DNA of 7,512 nt from CAYYHA01 sp964471535 (GTDB taxonomy: Bacteria; Myxococcota; Myxococcia; SLRQ01): NCBI GenBank assembly GCA_964471535.1, contig CAYYHA010000214.1:1-7512 (forward strand), in the 5' to 3' direction. Below are positions 1-4,453 of the stretch, in pieces. Within the stretch, counting starts at the first letter, position 1. Each line of letters starts with the position of its first letter. Both the position numbers and the translations under genes were made by a program. The notes below the pieces were generated by a model that saw only the letters and a list, made by a program, of their open reading frames with translations, was not told the DNA's origin and did no database searches.

Positions 1-55
1 CAAAGGCGGCAGGCGAGCGAGGAGCGCCCTTGGGGGGAGACGCCGGAGCAGGCGC
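1..55 (+). repeat. 55-bp direct repeat, copy 1 (possibly cut by window edge)
   Basis: Bases 1-55 are identical to 181-235, and the match ends at position 56 versus 236 (g against c). Copy 2 is preceded by the left arm of a hairpin (173-181). The partner arm lies at the start of both copies, so copy 1 may continue leftwards outside the window. The region has no convincing coding signal. The repeat lies downstream of a tRNA cluster on the minus strand, a common place for dispersed intergenic repeats. Its family is not recognised. Confidence 0.9.
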
Positions 56-79
56 GGGCGCAGGTCGCGGGCGCAGGTC
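54..79 (+). repeat. 13-bp tandem duplication
   Basis: The unit gcgggcgcaggtc occurs twice without a gap (54-66 and 67-79). It sits exactly where repeat copy 1 diverges from copy 2. This suggests slippage or a local duplication extended copy 1 after the 55-bp unit. It is too short to assign a role. Confidence 0.85.
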
Positions 80-125
80 GCACCCGATTACCCCCGCACC
101 ACCTCCCCTGTACCGAAACGAGCAC

Positions 126-154
126 CCGCGGTGGGGCTCAAGGCCCCGCCGCGG
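126..154. other. 12-bp stem-loop
   Basis: The arms 126-137 (ccgcggtggggc) and 143-154 (gccccgccgcgg) are complementary except at one position, which is a U-G wobble in the plus-strand transcript and an A-C mismatch in the minus-strand one. The loop is 5 nt. It lies in the gene-free stretch downstream of the tRNA genes. No U-tract follows on either strand, so this is not a classical intrinsic terminator. Confidence 0.6.
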
Positions 155-172
155 AACGCCGCCGCAGCGAGT

Positions 173-193
173 CCTGCCGCCAAAGGCGGCAGG
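173..193. other. 9-bp perfect stem-loop at the start of repeat copy 2
   Basis: The arms cctgccgcc (173-181) and ggcggcagg (185-193) pair perfectly around a three-base loop (aaa). The right arm belongs to the 55-bp repeat and is also present at 5-13 in copy 1. The hairpin therefore marks the repeat boundary. No U-tract is present on either side. Confidence 0.7.
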
Positions 194-235
194 CGAGCGA
201 GGAGCGCCCTTGGGGGGAGACGCCGGAGCAGGCGC
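181..235 (+). repeat. 55-bp direct repeat, copy 2
   Basis: This is a perfect copy of bases 1-55. It begins inside the 173-193 hairpin and ends inside the 221-251 hairpin, so it bridges two structured elements. The 125 bp between the copies is not itself repeated. Perfect identity over 55 bases implies recent duplication, conversion, or membership of a multi-copy family. Confidence 0.9.
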
Positions 236-251
236 CGAGCCTGCGGAGGCG
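221..251. other. Stem-loop with a symmetric GGA/GGA internal loop
   Basis: The inner stem is gcaggc (228-233) with gcctgc (239-244) around loop gccga. The outer stem is cgcc (221-224) with ggcg (248-251). Between them, GGA faces GGA on the plus strand. In plus-strand RNA this symmetric purine loop could stack as G-A/G-G/A-G non-Watson-Crick pairs. On the minus strand, the direction of the tRNA genes, it would be TCC/TCC. Folding is inferred from complementarity only. Confidence 0.5.
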
Positions 252-253
252 GC

Positions 254-276
254 GGGGGGTCTGGAACAGACCCCCC
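254..276 (-). terminator. Probable terminator hairpin of the tRNA operon
   Basis: The arms ggggggtct (254-262) and agacccccc (268-276) pair perfectly over 9 bp around a 5-nt loop. On the minus strand the hairpin begins 11 nt after the 3' end of the tRNA-Arg gene, the expected place for transcript termination or 3' processing. No U-tract follows on the minus strand (GC-rich sequence instead), so termination may be of the U-less type. The hairpin could equally protect or define the precursor 3' end. Confidence 0.6.
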
Positions 277-287
277 AACGAAAACAG

Positions 288-361
288 CGGGCCCGGCAGG
301 AGTCGAACCTGCGACCTACGGATTCGTAGTCCGGCGCTCTATCCAGCTGAGCTACGGGCCC
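288..361 (-). tRNA. tRNA-Arg(ACG)
   Basis: The 74-nt cloverleaf reads on the minus strand. The acceptor stem is GGGCCCG (361-355) with CGGGCCC (295-289), and the discriminator is G (288). The D-arm is GCUC/GAGC, and the T-arm has a 5-bp stem around UUCGACU. The anticodon loop CUACGAA gives anticodon ACG, presumably modified to inosine, which decodes CGU, CGC and CGA. CCA is not encoded. The top anticodon-stem pair (positions 27 and 43) appears as a C-U mismatch. It is the last gene of a three-tRNA cluster, 31 nt behind tRNA-Ser(GCU). Confidence 0.95.
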
Positions 362-392
362 GAAACGGGGAATTGCACGTGGAGAAGGATGG

Positions 393-483
393 CGGAGAGG
401 GAGGGATTCGAACCCTCGATGGAGTTTTTAGCCCCATACTCCCTTAGCAGGGGAGCGCCTTCAGCCAGCTCGGCCACCTCTCC
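393..483 (-). tRNA. tRNA-Ser(GCU)
   Basis: This is a 91-nt class II tRNA on the minus strand. The acceptor stem is GGAGAGG (483-477) with CCUCUCC (400-394), and the discriminator G at 393 is typical of serine tRNAs. The anticodon stem CUCCC/GGGAG encloses loop CUGCUAA, giving anticodon GCU, which reads AGC and AGU. The long variable arm (about AUGGGG pairing with CUCCAU) is the chief identity element for seryl-tRNA synthetase. CCA is not encoded. It lies 23 nt downstream of tRNA-Ser(UGA). Confidence 0.96.
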
Positions 484-506
484 CGATGGCATATGGGTCC
501 TGGGTG

Positions 507-593
507 CGGAGGAGGCAGGATTCGAACCTGCGAGGGGCTCTCGCCCCTAGCTGTTTTCAAGACAGCCGCCTTAAGCCGCTCGGCCACTCCTCC
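507..593 (-). tRNA. tRNA-Ser(UGA)
   Basis: This is an 87-nt class II tRNA on the minus strand. The acceptor stem is GGAGGAG (593-587) with CUCCUCC (514-508), and the discriminator is G at 507. The anticodon stem GCUGU/ACAGC encloses loop CUUGAAA, giving anticodon UGA, which reads UCA and, by wobble, other UCN codons. The variable arm forms a strong hairpin (AGGGGC, GAGA, GCCCCU). CCA is not encoded. It is the first gene of the tRNA cluster, and the promoter at 616-645 lies just upstream. Confidence 0.96.
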
Positions 594-615
594 AGGGGTC
601 CGAGCGAGGGTTGCG

Positions 616-645
616 CTTATAGCCAGGGCGGCGCTGGGGGGTCAA
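616..645 (-). promoter_or_regulatory. Sigma70-type promoter of the tRNA operon
   Basis: On the minus strand, -35 TTGACC (645-640) and -10 TATAAG (621-616) each match five of six consensus bases, with an 18-bp spacer. The expected start near 609 would leave a leader of about 16 nt before tRNA-Ser(UGA). The -35 box overlaps the TGA stop codon (644-642) of the upstream protein gene, so the tRNA promoter is embedded in the end of that reading frame. Transcription from serS could also read through into the tRNAs. Confidence 0.7.
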
Positions 646-1286
646 GCACCCGCCGGATCGGGGGCCGGCCGCGACGCCCGTCCCCGGCCGGCCGCCTCCT
701 CCGCCTCGAGATCGTCGATCTCCTCCACGTCCCGCGAATTGGAGAGCACGGCGGCGGTGATGTCGACGGGCACCCCCACGTCCTCCTCACCTAAGAGGTC
801 GCGGCGCATCACCAGCGTCACCCGCGCCACCGTATGCATGATCTCCTCCGCCTCCTCGTCGCTCAAATCGTCGGGCAGTCCCGCGAGGAGGCGGTCGAGC
901 ACCTCGTTGAAGGCCTGCACCACCTCGGCGGAGCCCACGACGGCGAGCTTGTGGTTGAGCACCCGAAGCCGCTGCACGAGCACCTCGTCGAGCACCCGAT
1001 GCCGTGCCATCGCGGCGATGTGCTCGATGACCTGCAGGTAGATCTCGTTCTTCTGCTGCAGGAGCAGAACCCGCCCCTCCTTCTGCAGCTCGAGTTCCGT
1101 TTGCCGGTTCAAGAGCATCGCCGTGACCAGCACGGTCACGATGGAGCCCAGGAACATGAGGAGGATCTCCTGCGCCAGCGGCGCGCTGGTCTCCTGGTAG
1201 ATCCGCCGGAAGACGAGGTATCCGACCAGCATCACCGTGCCGGTCAGAAGCAAGAGGAGCACCTGCGTCCGAGCGTGCCGCCGCAT
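642..1286 (-). CDS. Uncharacterised two-helix membrane protein
   Basis: This 214-residue protein is not one I recognise. Two hydrophobic helices lie at about residues 8-26 and 39-58, separated by a short polar loop. They are followed by a charged, probably coiled-coil stretch (about 60-112, rich in Q, E, L and R), a helical section containing GSAEVVQAFNEVLDRLL (118-134), and an acidic tail ending in a Pro/Ala-rich end. Arg residues at the N-terminus and after helix 1 leave the topology unclear; both termini in the cytoplasm is the simplest reading. The ATG at 1286 lies 2 nt after the serS stop with no clear Shine-Dalgarno, which suggests translational coupling. An in-frame GTG at 1310 overlapping serS is the alternative start. 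The open frame extends upstream through serS, but that part is a shadow. Confidence 0.8.
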   Translation of the reverse strand: MRRHARTQVLLLLLTGTVMLVGYLVFRRIYQETSAPLAQEILLMFLGSIVTVLVTAMLLNRQTELELQKEGRVLLLQQKNEIYLQVIEHIAAMARHRVLDEVLVQRLRVLNHKLAVVGSAEVVQAFNEVLDRLLAGLPDDLSDEEAEEIMHTVARVTLVMRRDLLGEEDVGVPVDITAAVLSNSRDVEEIDDLEAEEAAGRGRASRPAPDPAGA

Positions 1287-1288
1287 GG

Positions 1289-2584
1289 CTATCGCTCGCC
1301 GGGGGGGCACAGCCGCTCGAGGCCGCCGAGCCGGTCGCGGAGCACCTCGGGGACCCGCACCGATCCATCGGCCTCTTGGTACTGCTCGAGGATGGCAATG
1401 AGCGTCCGCCCCACCGCAAGCCCCGATCCGTTGAGCGTGTGGAGGAGGCGTGGTTTTTCCTTCGGGGCCTCGCGATAGCGAATCCGCATCCGCCGCGCCT
1501 GGAAGGCCTCGCAGTTGGAGACGCTGCTGATCTCCCGATAGGCCCCCTGTCCGGGAAGCCACACCTCGAGGTCGTAGGTCTTGGCGGCGGAGAAGCCCAG
1601 ATCGCCGGCACAGAGGTTCACGACCCGATGGTGGAGGCCCAAGAGCTCCAGGATGCGACTGGCATCCTCCACCATCTCTTCGTGGGCGGCGTAGCTCTGC
1701 TCGGGCCGCGTCAGCTGCACCAGCTCCACCTTGTCGAATTGGTGCTGGCGGATGAGACCCCGCACGTCCCGGCCGTGGCTGCCCGCCTCGGCCCGGAAAC
1801 ACGGTGTGTAGGCGGTGTAGCGGCGCGGGAGTGAGGCGGCCTCGAGGATCTCGTCCCGATGCAGATTGGTCACCGGCACCTCGGCGGTGGGAATCAAGAA
1901 GAGTTCGGGCTCGGTCGCGGTCTTGAACGCATCCTCCTCGAACTTCGGGAGCTGCCCGGTTCCGGTCATCGTCTCCCGGCTGACCAGCAGGGGCGGTGCG
2001 ATCTCTCGATAGCCGCGCGCCAGATGGGTCTCGAGCATGAAGTCGATGAGCGCGCGGGACAGCCGTGCGCCTGCATCCCAGAGAACGGTGAAGCGGGCGC
2101 CCGACAGCTTCGCGCCCCGCTCGAAGTCGAGGATGCCCAGCGCCTCGCCCAGCTCCCAATGGGGCTTCGGCTCGAACTCGAAGCGGGGCTTCTCGCCCCA
2201 GACCCGGACCACCTCGTTGTCCGCCTCGTCCGCCCCATCGGGCACGCTCTCGTGCGGCGGGTTCGGCACCCGCAGGAGGAGGTCGTCGAGCTCGGCCTGC
2301 ACTGCGCCAAGCGCCTCCTTCCCCGCCTTCACCTCCTCGGCGAGCTCTTTCAGCTCCGCGCGCAGGGCGGCGACCCGCTCGCCGCCCTCCTTCGCCGCCC
2401 GAGGCATCTCCTCGCCCAGCGCCTTTTGGCGGTGGCGCTTCGCCTCGGTCTCGGCAATGAGGCTTCGCCGTCGCTCGGCCAGTTCCCGAATGCGGGGCAG
2501 CAGCGAGACGGCCTCCTCCCCGCGACGCTTCAGCCGCGCGTAGAGGGCATCGTAGTGCTCCAAGAGATCGCGGACGTCGAGCAT
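1289..2584 (-). CDS. serS: Seryl-tRNA synthetase
   Basis: Cytosolic class II aminoacyl-tRNA synthetase that charges tRNA-Ser with serine using ATP (and can charge tRNA-Sec where present). At 431 residues it has the normal bacterial length. An N-terminal antiparallel coiled coil (about 28-105) is the arm that grips the long variable loop of tRNA-Ser. The catalytic domain follows, with the serine-binding TAE (233-235, IPTAEVPVTNL), motif 2 (FRAEAGSHGRDVRGLIRQHQF, split here as 263-272 and 273-283), EISSVSNCEAFQARR (351-365) and motif 3 (NGSGLAVGRTLIAILE, 385-400) with its ATP-binding Arg. All key elements look intact. The ATG at 2584 has no Shine-Dalgarno. A membrane-protein gene follows after 2 nt, and two tRNA-Ser genes lie further downstream on the same strand. 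Confidence 0.98.
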   Translation of the reverse strand: MLDVRDLLEHYDALYARLKRRGEEAVSLLPRIRELAERRRSLIAETEAKRHRQKALGEEMPRAAKEGGERVAALRAELKELAEEVKAGKEALGAVQAELDDLLLRVPNPPHESVPDGADEADNEVVRVWGEKPRFEFEPKPHWELGEALGILDFERGAKLSGARFTVLWDAGARLSRALIDFMLETHLARGYREIAPPLLVSRETMTGTGQLPKFEEDAFKTATEPELFLIPTAEVPVTNLHRDEILEAASLPRRYTAYTPCFRAEAGSHGRDVRGLIRQHQFDKVELVQLTRPEQSYAAHEEMVEDASRILELLGLHHRVVNLCAGDLGFSAAKTYDLEVWLPGQGAYREISSVSNCEAFQARRMRIRYREAPKEKPRLLHTLNGSGLAVGRTLIAILEQYQEADGSVRVPEVLRDRLGGLERLCPPGER

Positions 2585-2590
2585 GGGGCG

Positions 2591-2619
2591 GATGTACGTG
2601 CGATGCCGCAGGGTGTCAA
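2591..2619 (-). promoter_or_regulatory. Candidate serS promoter, possibly leaderless
   Basis: On the minus strand a perfect -35 TTGACA (2619-2614) is followed after 17 bp by a weak -10 TACATC (2596-2591), three of six consensus bases. The serS ATG begins 7 nt after the -10, so the predicted transcription start coincides with the start codon. No Shine-Dalgarno is visible upstream of the ATG, which agrees with a leaderless mRNA. The -10 is poor, so this remains a candidate. The 109-bp divergent gap has no room for a serine T-box leader, and none is seen. Confidence 0.45.
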
Positions 2620-2656
2620 AGGGCGGCCCGTCCCACTGCGCCGGCCAGGGGACCGA

Positions 2657-2686
2657 TTAACCTTTCCCCGGGCGGGGGTTCATACT
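2657..2686 (+). promoter_or_regulatory. Candidate promoter of the sigma-factor operon
   Basis: Two readings overlap. A sigma70-like reading has TTAACC (2657-2662), an 18-bp spacer and CATACT (2681-2686). An ECF-like reading has an AAC-containing -35 (ttAACcTT, 2657-2664), a 15-bp spacer and TCATA from 2680, resembling RpoE-type GAACTT/TCTRA signals and so compatible with autoregulation by the sigma factor itself. In both cases transcription would start within a few bases of the ATG at 2694. A CCCC-GGGC-GGGG inverted repeat lies in the spacer. Confidence 0.4.
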
Positions 2687-2693
2687 CTTGGTG

Positions 2694-3263
2694 ATGCCCC
2701 GAGCCAAGACGCATCGGGAGACGGATCCCGCCCCCACCGACGCCGAGCTGGTGGAAGCCTGGCGCAGCGGGGACGGTACCGCCCTCGAGCGCCTGATCCT
2801 CCGCCACCAGGCCGGTGTGTACCGCCTGATGCTCCGCTCGGTCCGAAACCCCGCGGACGCCGAGGACCTGACCCAGAAGTGCTTCCTCAAGGCGATCACC
2901 AAGATCGAGCGCCTCGAGGACGGCGGCGCCTTCAAGGGCTGGCTCTATCGCATCGCGCTGAACCTGGCGAAGAACCGCCGGCGCAACGCCTTCCGCTGGC
3001 GGCGCGCGCCGGTGGAGGAGGCACCGCCGCGGCCCACGGCGGACCCCCACGACACGCTCGATGCCTGGCAGCGCCTCGAGTGGGTTCGCGGCGCGCTCGA
3101 GACGCTGCCGCGCATGCAGCGCGAGGTGGTGCGCCTACGTCTTCACGCGGAGCTGCCTTTCAAGGAGATCGCCGAGATCCTGGGCACGACGGAATCGAGC
3201 GCGAAGGTCAGCTACTACCACGGGGTCCGGCGGCTTCGCGCCCTGTGGGAGGAGAGCCGATGA
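2694..3263 (+). CDS. ECF-family RNA polymerase sigma factor
   Basis: This 189-residue group IV (extracytoplasmic function) sigma factor directs RNA polymerase to a specialised regulon. Sigma region 2 spans about 32-101, with the diagnostic ADAEDLTQKCFLKA in region 2.2 and a basic FKGWLYRIALNLAKNRRR segment (80-97) in region 2.3/2.4. Sigma region 4 spans about 132-183 (LPRMQREVVRLRL, then helix-turn-helix EIAEILGTTESSAKVSYYHGV). There is no region 1.1 or 3, and the length is typical of ECFs. In-frame TTG (2688) and GTG (2691) precede the ATG. The ATG is preferred because the candidate -10 overlaps or abuts the earlier codons; no strong Shine-Dalgarno decides it. Its stop overlaps the next start (ATGA), tying it to the anti-sigma-like gene. 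The exact ECF group cannot be assigned by eye. Confidence 0.95.
   Translation: MPRAKTHRETDPAPTDAELVEAWRSGDGTALERLILRHQAGVYRLMLRSVRNPADAEDLTQKCFLKAITKIERLEDGGAFKGWLYRIALNLAKNRRRNAFRWRRAPVEEAPPRPTADPHDTLDAWQRLEWVRGALETLPRMQREVVRLRLHAELPFKEIAEILGTTESSAKVSYYHGVRRLRALWEESR
3247..3254 (+). promoter_or_regulatory. Strong ribosome binding site of the anti-sigma-like gene
   Basis: GGGAGGAG lies inside the last codons of the sigma gene, 5 nt before the ATG at 3260. It fixes that start and supports coupled, near-stoichiometric synthesis of sigma factor and membrane partner. Confidence 0.75.
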
Positions 3264-3841
3264 GAAAGAAGGAAGAACGAGCGCACCTCGCCCGCATCGT
3301 GGAGGCCGCCGAGGGCCAAGGCCCCCTACCGCCCGAAGTGCGTGATGAAGCGGCGGCATTTCGCGAGGACGTGGCATGGCTGCGTCCTCCGCCGAGCCCC
3401 GAGCCCGGCCCCTGGATGGCCCGGCGCGTCCGAGCAGCACTCGAGGCCCGCCGGCAGCGGCGCTTCGTCTTCGGCTTCGGCGCCGCTGTCTTCGGGCCGG
3501 GCCTCGCAGTCGCCGCGGTGCTGCTCCTCTTCTGGCGGGGTGGCGCCGTGCAGTCGCCGCCCTCGCTCCCTCGAGCAGAGGCGCCTGCCGATATGTCGGC
3601 CCTCGCTGCGGACGCCCTGCCGGCCCTCGATGCGCTGCCGTGGGAACAGAGTCCGTGGACGGACCCGGAAGCACTCGACTCGGTCGAGGAGGCGCTCCTC
3701 GACGAACTCGCGCAACCCGTGTCGGACGAGGTCGTCGATACCCTCTCTCGTGAGATGGCCTTTGGCCTCGATCTGCAAACGATGATCGAGGAGATGGATT
3801 CGGACTCGCTCACACGGCTCCTGACCTCTTCCCCAGGATGA
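3260..3841 (+). CDS. Single-pass membrane protein, probable anti-sigma factor
   Basis: This 193-residue protein is encoded directly behind the ECF sigma gene with a 4-nt ATGA overlap. The cytoplasmic N-terminus (1-68) is helical and charged, with the LPPEVRDEAAAFREDVAWLR (24-42) plus MARRVRAALEARR (53-65) pattern typical of small anti-sigma domains that clamp sigma regions 2 and 4. A single membrane helix follows at about 69-92, with an RRQRR flank on the inner side. The periplasmic part (about 95-193) is very acidic, with 21 Asp/Glu and only 3 Arg. No zinc-binding HxxxCxxC signature is present, so it is not a ZAS-type anti-sigma factor. Role assignment rests on position and topology rather than clear homology. 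It could instead be an accessory membrane subunit of the sensor. Confidence 0.75.
   Translation: MRKKEERAHLARIVEAAEGQGPLPPEVRDEAAAFREDVAWLRPPPSPEPGPWMARRVRAALEARRQRRFVFGFGAAVFGPGLAVAAVLLLFWRGGAVQSPPSLPRAEAPADMSALAADALPALDALPWEQSPWTDPEALDSVEEALLDELAQPVSDEVVDTLSREMAFGLDLQTMIEEMDSDSLTRLLTSSPG
3835..3838 (+). promoter_or_regulatory. Shine-Dalgarno favouring an internal ATG at 3847
   Basis: AGGA at 3835-3838 lies 8 nt before the second in-frame ATG (3847) of the Spy-like gene. It overlaps the first ATG (3838) and so cannot serve it. Translation may start at 3847, giving a signal peptide three residues shorter. Confidence 0.4.
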
Positions 3842-4392
3842 GAACCATGAACCGCCTCGTCCCCGCCTTCGTCTTGCTGCTCTCCTCCCTCTTCTTGGCA
3901 GCCCCGCTTCGCGCTCAGCCGCTCGAGGAGATGCCTCCCGAGCGGAGGAAGGAGATGATGGAGCGGATGCGCACCATGCGCGCCGTCGCCCTCGCCAATC
4001 GACTCGACCTCGACGAGAAGGCCGCGCTTCGCCTCAACGGGATCATGAAGCACTACGACGACGAGCGAAGCAAAGTCCACGAACGGCTCCGGCGTCACCT
4101 CGCGACGCTGCGAGAGGCCGCCCGGGCCGAGGCGCCGGATGCGCAAAGGGTGGACGCGGCCATCGCCGCCATCCTCGAGGGCATGGAAGACCTCGACCGC
4201 CTGCGCCGGGAGGAAGCACAGGCGCTCCTGCGCGACCTCGACCCCAAGAGGCGCGCGAAGCTCCTCCTCTTCTTGCACGAGTTCCCCAAGGAGCTGCGCC
4301 GGCACCTCCGGCGGGCGCGAGAGCAGAAGCAAGGGCGGCGCCAGCGGCGTAGGCCTGCAGGGCCACCCCGGCCGGCGCAGCCGCCTGAATGA
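3838..4392 (+). CDS. Secreted Spy/CpxP-like helical protein (periplasmic stress or metal sensor)
   Basis: This 184-residue protein overlaps the preceding stop codon (ATGA). A Sec signal peptide covers about 1-26 (LVPAFVLLLSSLFLAAPLRA, cleavage before Q27). The mature part is all-helical and charged. Two elements resemble the paired LTxxQ motifs of the Spy/CpxP/ZraP/CnrX family: LDLDEKAALRLNGI (56-69) and LDPKRRAKLLLFL (134-146). Between them a long amphipathic helix carries HYDDERSKVHERLRRHL (72-88), whose His and acidic residues could bind metal. The tail is Arg/Pro-rich, and the mature protein is net basic (about 39 Arg/Lys against 28 Asp/Glu). Family members act as periplasmic chaperones or as metal sensors that release an ECF sigma factor. 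The operon context favours the sensor role; metal binding is speculative. The true start may be the ATG at 3847. Confidence 0.75.
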   Translation: MRTMNRLVPAFVLLLSSLFLAAPLRAQPLEEMPPERRKEMMERMRTMRAVALANRLDLDEKAALRLNGIMKHYDDERSKVHERLRRHLATLREAARAEAPDAQRVDAAIAAILEGMEDLDRLRREEAQALLRDLDPKRRAKLLLFLHEFPKELRRHLRRAREQKQGRRQRRRPAGPPRPAQPPE

Positions 4393-4404
4393 GGGCCGCT
4401 TCGC

Positions 4405-4451
4405 CCGGCCGCGGGTCGCCGGGAAGCCGACCGCCGACCTGCCGCGGCCGG
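4405..4451. other. GC-rich inverted repeat between convergent genes
   Basis: The 10-bp arms ccggccgcgg (4405-4414) and ccgcggccgg (4442-4451) are perfectly complementary across a 27-nt spacer. They sit between the stop of the Spy-like gene (4392) and the stop of the TPR gene (4454). The placement suits a bidirectional terminator, but there is no U-tract on either strand and the loop is long, so termination is only a guess. Nothing else is seen in this 61-bp spacer. Confidence 0.35.
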
Positions 4452-4453
4452 CC

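Noticed and set aside
1..287. CRISPR array
   Set aside because: There are only two copies of a 55-bp unit 180 bp apart, with unequal structured sequence between them and no cas genes.
30..550. Open frames on the plus strand across 30-550
   Set aside because: They run through two tRNA genes in antisense and through the repeat stretch, and have low-complexity Gly/Ala/Arg content typical of GC-rich non-coding DNA.
288..593. Prophage or island attachment at the tRNA genes
   Set aside because: No integrase gene is present and no duplicated tRNA 3' end was seen in the window; the nearby 55-bp repeats do not match the tRNA sequences.
1287..2159. N-terminal extension of the membrane-protein frame
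   Set aside because: It overlaps serS in another frame and its translation is Arg/Pro/Gly-rich without domain character; the true protein starts near 1286.
2585..2693. T-box or other riboswitch ahead of serS
   Set aside because: The gap is only 109 bp, is shared with a divergent gene, and contains no T-box consensus or specifier stem.
1859..3259. Long plus-strand frame leading into the anti-sigma-like gene
   Set aside because: It is antisense to serS and out of frame with the sigma gene, both of which are clearly coding; only the part from 3260 is real.
3208..4332. 374-residue minus-strand frame opposite the anti-sigma-like and Spy-like genes
   Set aside because: It is a mirror frame caused by GC-rich third positions; the plus strand has overlapping starts, a strong ribosome site, a signal peptide and a membrane helix.
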